DNA of 13,115 nt from Pseudomonadota bacterium. Lineage in GTDB: Bacteria; Desulfobacterota; Desulfovibrionia; Desulfovibrionales; Desulfovibrionaceae. The DNA lies in assembly GCA_023435825.1 (NCBI GenBank), contig JAEZMB010000039.1, forward strand, positions 1-13,115, given 5' to 3'. The translations under genes and the position numbers were made by a program. Numbering within the stretch: position 1 is the stretch's first letter; the number at the start of each line of letters is the position of its first letter. Shown one piece after another: positions 6,790 to 13,101 of the stretch. Under the pieces are notes generated by a model that saw only the letters and a program-made list of their open reading frames with translations, searched no databases and had not been told where the DNA came from.

Positions 6790-7056
6790 ATGACCGTTGA
6801 ATGGATCAGACACGACGACAGCACCCACTACGTCAACCTTGGCAAGGCCCTGCTCGTCACCGTGGTCCAGGAACGCATCGGCGCGCCCGGCTGGAAGGTC
6901 CACGTGGGCAAACGCTCCATCAAGGACAAGATTCCGGACCTCGACGCGGCCAAGCGCGTGGCCCTGGCCTTTGCCCACCGCGTGCTGAAAGACGTCGTGG
7001 TGGACCTTGAGGAGATCGCCCCGTCCGCGCCCCAACCGCCCAAGGAGTCCGCATGA
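6790..7056 (+). CDS. Small hypothetical protein, function unknown
   Basis: 88 residues, soluble, with no signal peptide or membrane helix. I do not recognise the family. The N-terminal two-thirds look like alternating strands (EWIRHDD, YVNLGKALLVTVVQE, WKVHVGKR), then an amphipathic helix from D-A-A-K-R-V-A-L-A-F-A to V-V-V-D-L, and a proline-rich tail. The ATG at 6790 is chosen because GGGAGG lies just upstream and a candidate promoter lies before that; an in-frame ATG at 6730 would start inside the promoter. The stop overlaps the start of the HD gene as ATGA, so the two are translationally coupled and may work together. Confidence 0.75.
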   Translation: MTVEWIRHDDSTHYVNLGKALLVTVVQERIGAPGWKVHVGKRSIKDKIPDLDAAKRVALAFAHRVLKDVVVDLEEIAPSAPQPPKESA

Positions 7057-7610
7057 TCCGCCGCGACGACGCCCTGGCCCTGATCCGGGCCCAAAACCCC
7101 AACCCCGGCCTTTTGGCCCACGGCCGGCAAACCGAGGCCGTCATGGGCGCCCTGGCCGAACGCCTGGGCCAGGACCCGGAACTCTGGGGCCTCACCGGCC
7201 TGCTCCACGACCTGGACTACCCGGCCACGGCCGAAGCGCCCGAGCGCCACGGCCTGGCCCTGCGCGAACTGCTGCCGCCCGGCGCTCTGCCCGAGGAGGC
7301 CCTGGCCGCCATCGCCGCCCACAACGACGAACACACCGGCCAGGCCCCGGCCACGCCCTTTGACTACGCCCTGCGCTGCGCCGAGTCGGTCACCGGCATG
7401 ATAAGCGCCGCCGCCCTGGTGCGGCCCGACAAAATGACCGGCCTGGCCGCCAAGAGCATCAAGAAAAAGATGAAGGACAAGGCCTTTGCCGCAAACGTCC
7501 GGCGGGCCAACATCCTGGAGTGCGACAAGGCCGGGCTGCCCCTGGACGAATTCCTGACCCTGGCCATCGCCGCCATCGCCGGCGTGGCCGCCGAAACCGG
7601 CCTGGCCTAG
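7053..7610 (+). CDS. HD-domain (HDIG-type) phosphohydrolase-like protein
   Basis: A 185-residue soluble protein. The HD metal site is visible as H23, H52-D53 (L-L-H-D-L-D-Y), H66 and H90 (A-A-H-N-D-E-H). Downstream, V-R-P-D-K-M and S-I-K-K-K-M-K-D-K-A-F-A match a common bacterial HD family that is usually annotated only as an HD-domain or HDIG protein, presumed to act on a nucleotide or phosphoester. The position that is normally the last Asp ligand (D-x-L-T-G) reads E111-S-V-T-G here, a conservative change that may alter metal binding. The start overlaps the preceding stop. Substrate unknown. Confidence 0.85.
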   Translation: MIRRDDALALIRAQNPNPGLLAHGRQTEAVMGALAERLGQDPELWGLTGLLHDLDYPATAEAPERHGLALRELLPPGALPEEALAAIAAHNDEHTGQAPATPFDYALRCAESVTGMISAAALVRPDKMTGLAAKSIKKKMKDKAFAANVRRANILECDKAGLPLDEFLTLAIAAIAGVAAETGLA

Positions 7611-7631
7611 CCCCCGGCCGCTTTTTCCCCC

Positions 7632-8564
7632 ATGGCACGCACCATCCTTCTTGGCGCACTGGCGGCGCTGTTTTTCAGTGCGACCTTCATCCTCAACCGG
7701 GCCATGAGCCTGGAAGGCGGCCATTGGCTGTGGTCGGCCAGCCTGCGCTACGCCTTCATGCTGCCCATCCTCCTGCTGTGGACCCTGGCCTCCGGCGGGC
7801 CAAGGGCCGTGGCCGAGGCCCTACGCCTTTTCGGGCGCAATCCGCTTTTTTGGACCCTGGCCGGCTCGGTGGGCTTTGGCGTGTTCTACGCCGGCGTCAC
7901 CCTGGCCGCGGCCTATTCCCCGGGCTGGGTCACGGCCACCACCTGGCAGGCCACCATCCTGGCCACGCCGCTGGTGCTGGCGGCCCTCGGCCGACGGGTG
8001 CCCAAAAAAGGCCTGGCCTTCACCGGGGCCATCTTCGCCGGCATCGTCATGGTCAACGTCGAGCAGGCCGGCCCCCTGGCCGACGTCGGCAGCCTGTGGG
8101 GCGTGGCCGCCGTCATGACCGCCGCCCTGGCCTATCCCCTGGGCAACCAGCTCGTCTGGGAGGCCCGCCACGGCGGCAAGGGCCGCATCCCGCGCATCGA
8201 CCAGCCCAGCCTCGACGCCGGGCGCACGCCCACGCTGCTTCTCACCATCGGCTCGATTCCTTTCTGGCTCGTGCTCATCGCGGTCATCCAGCCGCCGCCG
8301 CCGAGCCAGGGCCAGGTGATCCAGACGGGGCTGGTGGCCCTGTCCGCCGGGGTCATCGCCACCACGCTTTTTCTGCGCGCCCGCAGCCGGGCCAAGAACG
8401 CCTACGAACTGGCCGCCGTGGACGCCACCCAGGCCCTGGAGGTGGTGTTTTGCCTGGCCGGCGAGACGCTGATCCTGGCCGCCCCCCTGCCCGGCCCCCT
8501 GGGCGCGGCCGGCATCGCCCTGGCCGTGGGGGGGCTTGTGCTCTACGTCTGCCGGCAGGTCTGA
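7632..8564 (+). CDS. EmrE/DMT-superfamily multidrug-type efflux transporter
   Basis: A 310-residue polytopic membrane protein with about nine or ten helices. It resembles the multidrug resistance efflux transporter family (PF13536), a branch of the drug/metabolite transporter superfamily. N-terminal repeat: L-F-F-S-A-T-F-I-L-N-R-A-M with S-L-R-Y-A; central V-T-A-T-T-W-Q-A-T; second repeat ending V-D-A-T-Q-A-L-E-V-V-F and G-L-V-L-Y-V-C-R. A soluble loop (about residues 180-200) lies between the repeats. It follows the HD gene by 21 bases, but no Shine-Dalgarno is visible: the bases before ATG are T- and C-rich. The start is kept because the family begins right at this first helix. Substrate unknown. 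Confidence 0.85.
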   Translation: MARTILLGALAALFFSATFILNRAMSLEGGHWLWSASLRYAFMLPILLLWTLASGGPRAVAEALRLFGRNPLFWTLAGSVGFGVFYAGVTLAAAYSPGWVTATTWQATILATPLVLAALGRRVPKKGLAFTGAIFAGIVMVNVEQAGPLADVGSLWGVAAVMTAALAYPLGNQLVWEARHGGKGRIPRIDQPSLDAGRTPTLLLTIGSIPFWLVLIAVIQPPPPSQGQVIQTGLVALSAGVIATTLFLRARSRAKNAYELAAVDATQALEVVFCLAGETLILAAPLPGPLGAAGIALAVGGLVLYVCRQV

Positions 8565-8648
8565 AGGGCCGCCGGCAGCCTGGCTGCAACCCCCTGCCCG
8601 GGTGGCTCGCCCCGTCGCCCGCCGCCGGCTTGCCTTGGCAGCGCCCGC

Positions 8649-8684
8649 AAAAAAAGACGCCCCGGATCTTGTCCGGGGCGTCTT
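8649..8684 (-). terminator. Intrinsic terminator of the NHLP precursor gene
   Basis: AAGACGCCCCGGA (8654-8666) is the exact complement of TCCGGGGCGTCTT (8672-8684), a 13-bp stem with a five-base loop. Seven A on the plus strand (8649-8655) become a T-run directly after the stem on the minus strand, so it terminates minus-strand transcripts. It lies about 130 bases past the precursor's stop codon. Confidence 0.85.
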
Positions 8685-8755
8685 GCCAAGTGTTGCCAAG
8701 GATCGCCGTCCATCGGCCTCGAACCCTGGCTGCGCCGGCGACATGGGCAAGGCGG

Positions 8756-8807
8756 CGCGACAGGCCGGGCCCTTGCCGTGTCCCCGGCAAATGCCCGGCC
8801 TGTCGCG
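8756..8807 (-). other. Long 3' UTR hairpin after the NHLP precursor gene
   Basis: CGCGACAGGCCGGGC (8756-8770) is an exact 15-bp complement of 8793-8807. Above a 2x2 internal loop, TTGCCG (8773-8778) pairs with CGGCAA (8785-8790). It begins 9 bases after the precursor's stop codon on the minus strand. No T-run follows, so it is more likely an mRNA-stabilising or processing hairpin than a terminator. Confidence 0.65.
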
Positions 8808-8816
8808 GACGTGCCC

Positions 8817-9110
8817 CTAGATGGCGCAGCCGGCGGCCGGATTCTGGCAGTGCTTGGAGTCGCCGGCCGGAGCGTCCTGGTCCCCGCACACGGCCACGTA
8901 GGGGCTTAGAAACTTGATGCCGCTGTGTTTGTGGGGCAGCACCAGCCACACTTCCTTGTTCGTGGACTCCACCACCTTGACGGTGACGCCCTCGGGCACG
9001 GCGACGCCTTCCTCGCCAAGGGCCTTGGCGGGATCGGCGAGCAAACGCTGCTTGAAGCCGGCATCGGTCCCGGCCTTGTCGATAATGGCTTCCCAATTCA
9101 CGGCTTTCAT
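8817..9110 (-). CDS. NHLP-family RiPP precursor peptide (nitrile hydratase-like leader)
   Basis: A 97-residue peptide. Residues 1-59 match the nitrile-hydratase-alpha-like leader family: V-N-W-E-A-I-I-D-K-A, D-A-G-F-K-Q-R-L-L-A-D-P-A-K-A-L, E-E-G-V-A-V-P-E-G-V and V-K-V-V-E-S-T ending W-L-V-L-P. In known systems this leader is bound by maturation enzymes (cyclodehydratase, LanM, or radical SAM as in proteusins) that modify the C-terminal core, after which the leader is cut. Here the tail after L-V-L-P is rich in Asp, Ala, Gly and Pro with three Cys (C75, C88, C95) and ends A-A-G-C-A-I. The usual Gly-Gly cut site is absent; Y-V-A-V-C75-G-D may be its degenerate form. The start is fixed by TCCTCC at 9117-9122 (GGAGGA on the minus strand). 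No modifying enzyme, protease or exporter gene is adjacent; the nearby EmrE-like transporter is not of the usual type. It could instead be a stray nitrile hydratase-like small protein, but length and context favour a precursor. Confidence 0.85.
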   Translation of the reverse strand: MKAVNWEAIIDKAGTDAGFKQRLLADPAKALGEEGVAVPEGVTVKVVESTNKEVWLVLPHKHSGIKFLSPYVAVCGDQDAPAGDSKHCQNPAAGCAI

Positions 9111-9210
9111 GGGCTATCCTCCAGTACAAAACGACTTCTGGCAGTGATTGTTGGATCTGCCCCTGGCGGGGCAGGCTCTCCTTTTGCCTTCTTGTGGAGA
9201 GTCATTTTCC

Positions 9211-9238
9211 ATATTATTCAACTTTCCGCCTTTGACAA
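9211..9238 (-). promoter_or_regulatory. Sigma70-type promoter for the NHLP precursor
   Basis: On the minus strand, TTGTCA (9238-9233) and TAATAT (9216-9211) are separated by 16 bases, in the most AT-rich part of the gap. Transcription would start near 9204, giving a leader of about 95 bases that carries a 7-bp hairpin and then the GGAGGA ribosome site. Confidence 0.65.
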
Positions 9239-9272
9239 GGGGAAATCGGGGCGCTTTGCCGCCAACCATCCT

Positions 9273-9294
9273 CACGGTTTTTCTCTATACCGTG
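9273..9294. promoter_or_regulatory. Operator-like inverted repeat
   Basis: CACGGT and ACCGTG form perfect 6-base arms around a 10-base, T-rich centre. The site lies about 35 bases upstream of the minus-strand -35 and about 85 bases upstream of the pyrB promoter candidate. It could be a regulator-binding site or a small cruciform; no regulator is encoded nearby. Confidence 0.35.
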
Positions 9295-9379
9295 GCCGCA
9301 CGGTTTGCCGGGAAGGCCGTTTCCTGTCCGGGCCTGCCCGGGAATGCCCTCCGGCGGCATCTGGAATACCAGCCCCGCA

Positions 9380-9408
9380 TTGACGCCGACCGGGGCTTGT
9401 GAAAATAT
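9380..9408 (+). promoter_or_regulatory. Candidate pyrB-pyrC promoter
   Basis: TTGACG (9380-9385), then a 17-base spacer to AAATAT (9403-9408), or 18 to AATATC. The start would fall near 9415, about 45 bases before the pyrB ATG. The -35 match is good and the -10 only fair. No pyrimidine-sensing leader or attenuator was recognised. Confidence 0.5.
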
Positions 9409-9461
9409 CGTTCGGCTTACGCGCCTGGGCGCGCGGCCAAAATTCGCCCCGAGGATGCCCC

Positions 9462-10403
9462 ATGAACTGGCCCCACAAGGATCTTCTCGACGTCTCGCAA
9501 CTCTCCCGGGAAGACGTGGACGTGGTCATGCGCACCGCCGCCTCCTTCCGGGAAATCAACGCCCGCCCCGTCAAGAAGGTGCCCACGCTCAAAGGCAAAA
9601 GCGTCGTGCTGTTTTTCGCCGAGCCCAGCACCCGCACCAAGACCTCCTTCGACATCGCCGGCAAGCGCCTCTCGGCCGACACCTTCGGCCTGGCCAAGTC
9701 CGGCAGTTCCTTGCAAAAGGGCGAGACCCTCAAGGACACCGTGCTCACGCTCCAGGCCATGAACCCCGACGCCATCGTCATGCGCCACGCCAGTTCCGGC
9801 GCGGCCGATTTCGTGGCCCGGCGGGTGTCCTGCGCCGTGATCAACGCCGGCGACGGCTGGCACGCCCACCCCACCCAGGCCCTGCTCGATCTTTTCACCC
9901 TGCGCGAGGTCTGGGGCGACGATCTCGTCGGCAAGACCGTGACCATCCTCGGCGACATCGCCCATTCCCGGGTCGCCCGGTCCAATATCCGCCTGCTCAC
10001 CATGCTCGGCGTCACCGTGCGCCTGTGCGCCCCGCGCACCCTGCTCCCCAAGGACGCCCGGGCCCTGGGGGCCAAGGTCTTTCACGAGCTGGAACCGGCC
10101 CTGGCCGGCGCCGACGCCGTCATGTGCCTGCGCCTGCAGCTCGAACGCCAGGAAGCCGGGCTTCTGCCCGATCTGCGCGAATACGCCCGCCGCTTTTGCC
10201 TCACCAAGAACCGCCTGAAAAACGCCGCCCCGGACGTCAAGGTGCTCCACCCCGGCCCCATCAACCGGGGCGTGGAAATCGCCTCGGATCTGGCCGACGC
10301 CGGCAACTCGCTCATCCTCGACCAGGTGGCCTCGGGCGTGGCCGTGCGCATGGCGATCTTGTATCTCCACATCACCCGCAAGGAAAAAGGGGAAACCGCA
10401 TGA
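9462..10403 (+). CDS. pyrB: Aspartate carbamoyltransferase catalytic subunit
   Basis: A 313-residue cytoplasmic enzyme that makes N-carbamoyl-aspartate from carbamoyl phosphate and aspartate, the committed step of pyrimidine synthesis. The carbamoyl-phosphate loop S56-T-R-T-K-T-S-F, the second-subunit loop S-S-L-Q-K-G-E-T, V-M-R-H, W-H-A-H-P-T-Q-A-L-L-D-L-F-T-L, G-D-I-A-H-S-R and H-P-G-P-I-N-R-G-V-E are all intact. ATG 9462 is chosen over an upstream in-frame ATG at 9399 because GAGGA lies at 9451-9455 and the extra residues are unlike the family. The stop overlaps pyrC by 4 bases (ATGA). No regulatory subunit gene (pyrI) is adjacent. Confidence 0.96.
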   Translation: MNWPHKDLLDVSQLSREDVDVVMRTAASFREINARPVKKVPTLKGKSVVLFFAEPSTRTKTSFDIAGKRLSADTFGLAKSGSSLQKGETLKDTVLTLQAMNPDAIVMRHASSGAADFVARRVSCAVINAGDGWHAHPTQALLDLFTLREVWGDDLVGKTVTILGDIAHSRVARSNIRLLTMLGVTVRLCAPRTLLPKDARALGAKVFHELEPALAGADAVMCLRLQLERQEAGLLPDLREYARRFCLTKNRLKNAAPDVKVLHPGPINRGVEIASDLADAGNSLILDQVASGVAVRMAILYLHITRKEKGETA

Positions 10404-11692
10404 CGCCGGATCTCGTCGTCGCCGACGCCGCCGTTCCCGGCCGCGACGGCCGCTGGACCCTGGTCTGCGCCGCCGGGCAAGTGCTGGAACTTTCGCCCCA
10501 CGACCCGGCCGCCCGCTTCCCCGAAGCCCGGGTCATCGAGGCCAAGGGCCTTCTCCTCATGCCGGCCATGACCGACGCCCACACCCACCTGCGCGAACCC
10601 GGCCAGGAATGGAAGGAAGACATCGCCTCGGGCCTGGCCGCCGCCGCCGGAGGCGGATTTTCCAACATCCTGTGCATGGCCAACACCGATCCGGTCAACG
10701 ACAACGAATCGGTCACCCGGCTCATGCTGCGCCGGGCCAGCCAGGCCTGGCCCCACGGGCCGCGCCTGTTCCCCATCGGCGCGCTCACCGTGGGACTTCA
10801 CGGCAAACAGCTCGCGCCCATGGAAGAGCTGCTGGCCGCCGGCTGCGTGGCCTTTTCCAATGACGGCGAACCCGTGGCCAACACGGAACTCTTCCGCCAC
10901 GCCCTGGAATACGCCGCCGACCTCGCCCCGGTCATCGACCACTGCGAGGACCCGTACATGGCCAAGGGGGCCGGGGCCAACGAGGGCGTCATGAGCGCCC
11001 GCCTGGGCCTTCGCGGCCAGCCCGACGTGGCCGAGGCACTGCAAGTCTCCCGGGACATCCTTCTGGCCGAATATTTAAACGCCCCGGTGCATCTGGCCCA
11101 CGTCAGCTGCCGCCGGGCCGTGGAACTCATCGCCGACGCCAAGCGCCGGGGCGCGCCGGTCACGGCCGAGACCTGCCCGCATTACCTCACCATGACCGAC
11201 GCGGCGCTTTTCGGCTACGACACCATGGCCAAGGTCAATCCGCCGCTGCGCACCGACGACGACCGGCTGGCGCTCATCCAGGCCCTGCGCGAAGGCGTCA
11301 TCGACATCCTGGCCACCGACCACGCCCCCCACGCCGCCCACGAAAAGGAAACCCCCTTCGAGGACGCCAAAAACGGCATCACCGGCCTGGACACGGCCCT
11401 GGGCAGCCTGTGGGAACTGGTGCGCCTGGGACAGCTGACGGCCGAAGACATCGCCCTGCGCTTCGCCTGGCGGCCGGCCGAGATCTTCAAGCTCCCCCAC
11501 TGCCGCTTCGCCCCGGGCGATCCCGCCGATTTCTGCCTCTTCGACCCGGAACAATCCTGGGTCGTCACCCCCGAAACCCTGCGCTCCAAGGGCAAGAACA
11601 CGCCGCTTCTGGGCCAGTCCCTCACCGGCCGCGTGACCCTGACCGCCGTGAACGGCCACGTGGTCTACGAACTCGCCCGCGCCGGAGCCTGA
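10400..11692 (+). CDS. pyrC: Dihydroorotase
   Basis: A 430-residue metal-dependent amidohydrolase that closes carbamoyl-aspartate to dihydroorotate, the step after PyrB. Type I dihydroorotase signatures are complete: D-A-H61-T-H63-L-R-E-P-G, A-F-S-N-D155-G, H181-C-E-D, A-H234-V-S, and A-T-D307-H-A-P-H311. It is therefore expected to be active, unlike the PyrC-prime scaffold proteins of Pseudomonas. The ATG at 10400 overlaps the pyrB stop, so the two are translationally coupled, and GGGGAAA-type purine bases lie just upstream as ribosome site. The next gene follows after 35 bases. Confidence 0.96.
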   Translation: MTPDLVVADAAVPGRDGRWTLVCAAGQVLELSPHDPAARFPEARVIEAKGLLLMPAMTDAHTHLREPGQEWKEDIASGLAAAAGGGFSNILCMANTDPVNDNESVTRLMLRRASQAWPHGPRLFPIGALTVGLHGKQLAPMEELLAAGCVAFSNDGEPVANTELFRHALEYAADLAPVIDHCEDPYMAKGAGANEGVMSARLGLRGQPDVAEALQVSRDILLAEYLNAPVHLAHVSCRRAVELIADAKRRGAPVTAETCPHYLTMTDAALFGYDTMAKVNPPLRTDDDRLALIQALREGVIDILATDHAPHAAHEKETPFEDAKNGITGLDTALGSLWELVRLGQLTAEDIALRFAWRPAEIFKLPHCRFAPGDPADFCLFDPEQSWVVTPETLRSKGKNTPLLGQSLTGRVTLTAVNGHVVYELARAGA

Positions 11693-11727
11693 GACACGCA
11701 TCAATCGCCGCACCCGGAGGTCTTCCC

Positions 11728-13050
11728 ATGGCGCAACCCTTCAAGGACGCCACCGCCATCTGCAAAACCATCATGCGAAACGGCTACGACGCCTACGTCA
11801 TTAACGCCGTTTTGCAGGAAAAAGCCCTGGACAAAGCCGCGCCGGAACTCGACGTGGCCACCGACGCCCCCCTGGCCGAAATCCAGAAGCTCTTCCCGCA
11901 GTCCGAAGCCTACGCCCAGGACGGCGCGTTTGCCCGTCTCCAAAGCGGTGACACCACGCTCTACCTCTACCCGGCCGACACCGCCGACGCCTCCCACCCC
12001 GAGGAGTCCGTGGCCCGGCTCACCAGCCGGCTCATCGCCCGGCTGACCGCCAAGGGACTGCTGCCGCCCCATCAGGCCAGCCCCTACGTGCCGCATCAGG
12101 TCGAGGACCACGACGGCTTCGCCGACCTCTCCAGCGGCGAAGTGCGCTTAAACGGCATCCCCGACGAAGCCATCCGCCAGAACTACCTGCGGGCCGTGCG
12201 GGCGCTGCGGTTTTCCGCCAACTACAATATCCCTGTCGAGACCAACACCCTCATGGCCATCCTGCGGGCCTCGCGCCGCATCATGGACTACGTGTCGGTG
12301 AAAGACATCATGGACGAATGGCGCAAGGTCGAGGCCGAAAACATGGCCGACTTCGTGGAGCGCCTCTACGACACCATGATCCTGCACTGGTTTTTGCCCG
12401 AAGTGGCGACGCTGGCCCGCATCAAGATCACCTCCGAAGACGGCGTCGAATATACGCTGTTCGAACAGACCCTGGCCGTCATGCGCCACTACCCCGAGGA
12501 ACTGCCCTACGACTGGTACGGCACCCTGGCCTGCCTGTTCCACGACGTGGGCAAGCTGCACACCGCCCAATACGCCGGCGGCGACCTCCATTTCTACCAG
12601 CACCATCAGGTCGGGGCCAAGGTCACCCGCAAGATCCTCTCGCGGCTGGGCTTCCCCCCGGACGAGACCGACCTCGTGTGCAACCTCGTGCGCGGCCACA
12701 TGCACTTCCACTTCATGCTCACCGACCGGGGCATCCGCCGCTTCCGCGCCCTGGACCAGTACCCGCGCCTGATCGAAATGGCCCGGGCCGACATCAAGTC
12801 CGTGGGCGGCACCTACAAGGAATTCAACCACAACATGAAAATGCTCGAGCGTACCGAAACGCCCGAGGAAATGCTCGAACCGCTGCTCAATGGCGCGCAG
12901 ATCATGCAACTGCTCTCCCTCAAGCCCGGACCGGCCGTGGGACTCATCCGCGACGCGCTGCTCAAGGCCCAGATCAGCGGCGACGTGGCCAGCCGCGAAG
13001 ACGCCGAACGCTTCGTGCGCGCCTACTGGGACAAGCAAGGGCTGCATTAA
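11728..13050 (+). CDS. CCA-adding-enzyme-like HD protein with degenerate nucleotidyltransferase site
   Basis: 440 residues, soluble. Alignment by eye to bacterial CCA-adding or poly(A) polymerase-type proteins is ungapped over the N-terminus (G-Y-D-A-Y-V-I at 19-25, then D-V-A-T-D-A-P at 42-48, E-I-Q-K-L-F-P). The catalytic positions are changed, however: the Gly-Gly turn is N26-A27, the following Arg-Asp is Q30-E31, and the first Asp of the D-x-D metal pair is E40 (second, D42, kept). The usual R-R-D-F-T-x-N-A strand is also unrecognisable. The helical neck (N-Y-L-R-A-V-R-A-L-R-F, 152-162) and a C-terminal HD domain (H272-D273-V-G-K, H292-H293, H324, D355) are well kept. It is probably not a tRNA nucleotidyltransferase but an HD phosphohydrolase or RNA-binding relative. 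CCCGGAGG precedes the ATG by about 9 bases. It is likely co-transcribed with pyrBC. Confidence 0.85.
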   Translation: MAQPFKDATAICKTIMRNGYDAYVINAVLQEKALDKAAPELDVATDAPLAEIQKLFPQSEAYAQDGAFARLQSGDTTLYLYPADTADASHPEESVARLTSRLIARLTAKGLLPPHQASPYVPHQVEDHDGFADLSSGEVRLNGIPDEAIRQNYLRAVRALRFSANYNIPVETNTLMAILRASRRIMDYVSVKDIMDEWRKVEAENMADFVERLYDTMILHWFLPEVATLARIKITSEDGVEYTLFEQTLAVMRHYPEELPYDWYGTLACLFHDVGKLHTAQYAGGDLHFYQHHQVGAKVTRKILSRLGFPPDETDLVCNLVRGHMHFHFMLTDRGIRRFRALDQYPRLIEMARADIKSVGGTYKEFNHNMKMLERTETPEEMLEPLLNGAQIMQLLSLKPGPAVGLIRDALLKAQISGDVASREDAERFVRAYWDKQGLH

Positions 13051-13058
13051 ATAATAAT

Positions 13059-13073
13059 CGGGGCACTGCCCCG
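13059..13073. terminator. Hairpin after the HD/CCA-like gene
   Basis: CGGGGC and GCCCCG form a perfect 6-bp stem with an ACT loop, 9 bases after the stop codon. It has no T-run on the plus strand and is preceded by AATAATAAT, so it is a weak or strand-ambiguous terminator. It probably acts together with the larger palindrome that follows. Confidence 0.45.
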
Positions 13074-13080
13074 AGCCCCG

Positions 13081-13101
13081 CCGGGGGGCTAAGCCCCCCG
13101 G
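13081..13101. repeat. Palindromic intergenic element, copy 2
   Basis: CCGGGGGGCT and AGCCCCCCGG form a perfect stem around one A (in practice 9 bp with a TAA loop), followed by ACCCCTTTCCTGGG to the window end. With its flanks it resembles the inverted form of the 2079-2097 element, with the stem sequence changed but pairing preserved. The element may continue past the window. Confidence 0.5.

Larger units (their letters stand above)
8565..8816. other. Convergent intergenic region
   Basis: A 252-base stretch between two convergent genes. It holds a strong minus-strand terminator (8649-8684) and a long hairpin (8756-8807), both described separately. The 8565-8648 part is GC-rich with only short pairings, and no clear terminator for the plus-strand transporter gene was found in it. 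No coding region is convincing. Confidence 0.6.
9111..9461. other. Divergent regulatory region between NHLP precursor and pyrB
   Basis: A 351-base gap between divergent genes with no credible coding frame. It holds the minus-strand promoter (9211-9238), a leader hairpin for that transcript (CTGCCCC 9157-9163 with GGGGCAG 9168-9174), an operator-like palindrome (9273-9294) and a candidate pyrB promoter (9380-9408). The part around 9180-9240 is clearly more AT-rich than its surroundings. Confidence 0.6.

Noticed and set aside
7520..8917. 465-codon plus-strand open frame
   Set aside because: Out of frame with the HD and transporter genes, Arg/Pro/Gly-rich, crosses the terminator and both hairpins; shadow.
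9148..9402. 84-codon plus-strand frame in the gap before pyrB
   Set aside because: No ribosome site, overlaps the minus-strand promoter and the palindrome, no family resemblance.
9399..9461. N-terminal extension of PyrB
   Set aside because: Would start inside the candidate promoter; the ATG at 9462 has a ribosome site and matches the family start.
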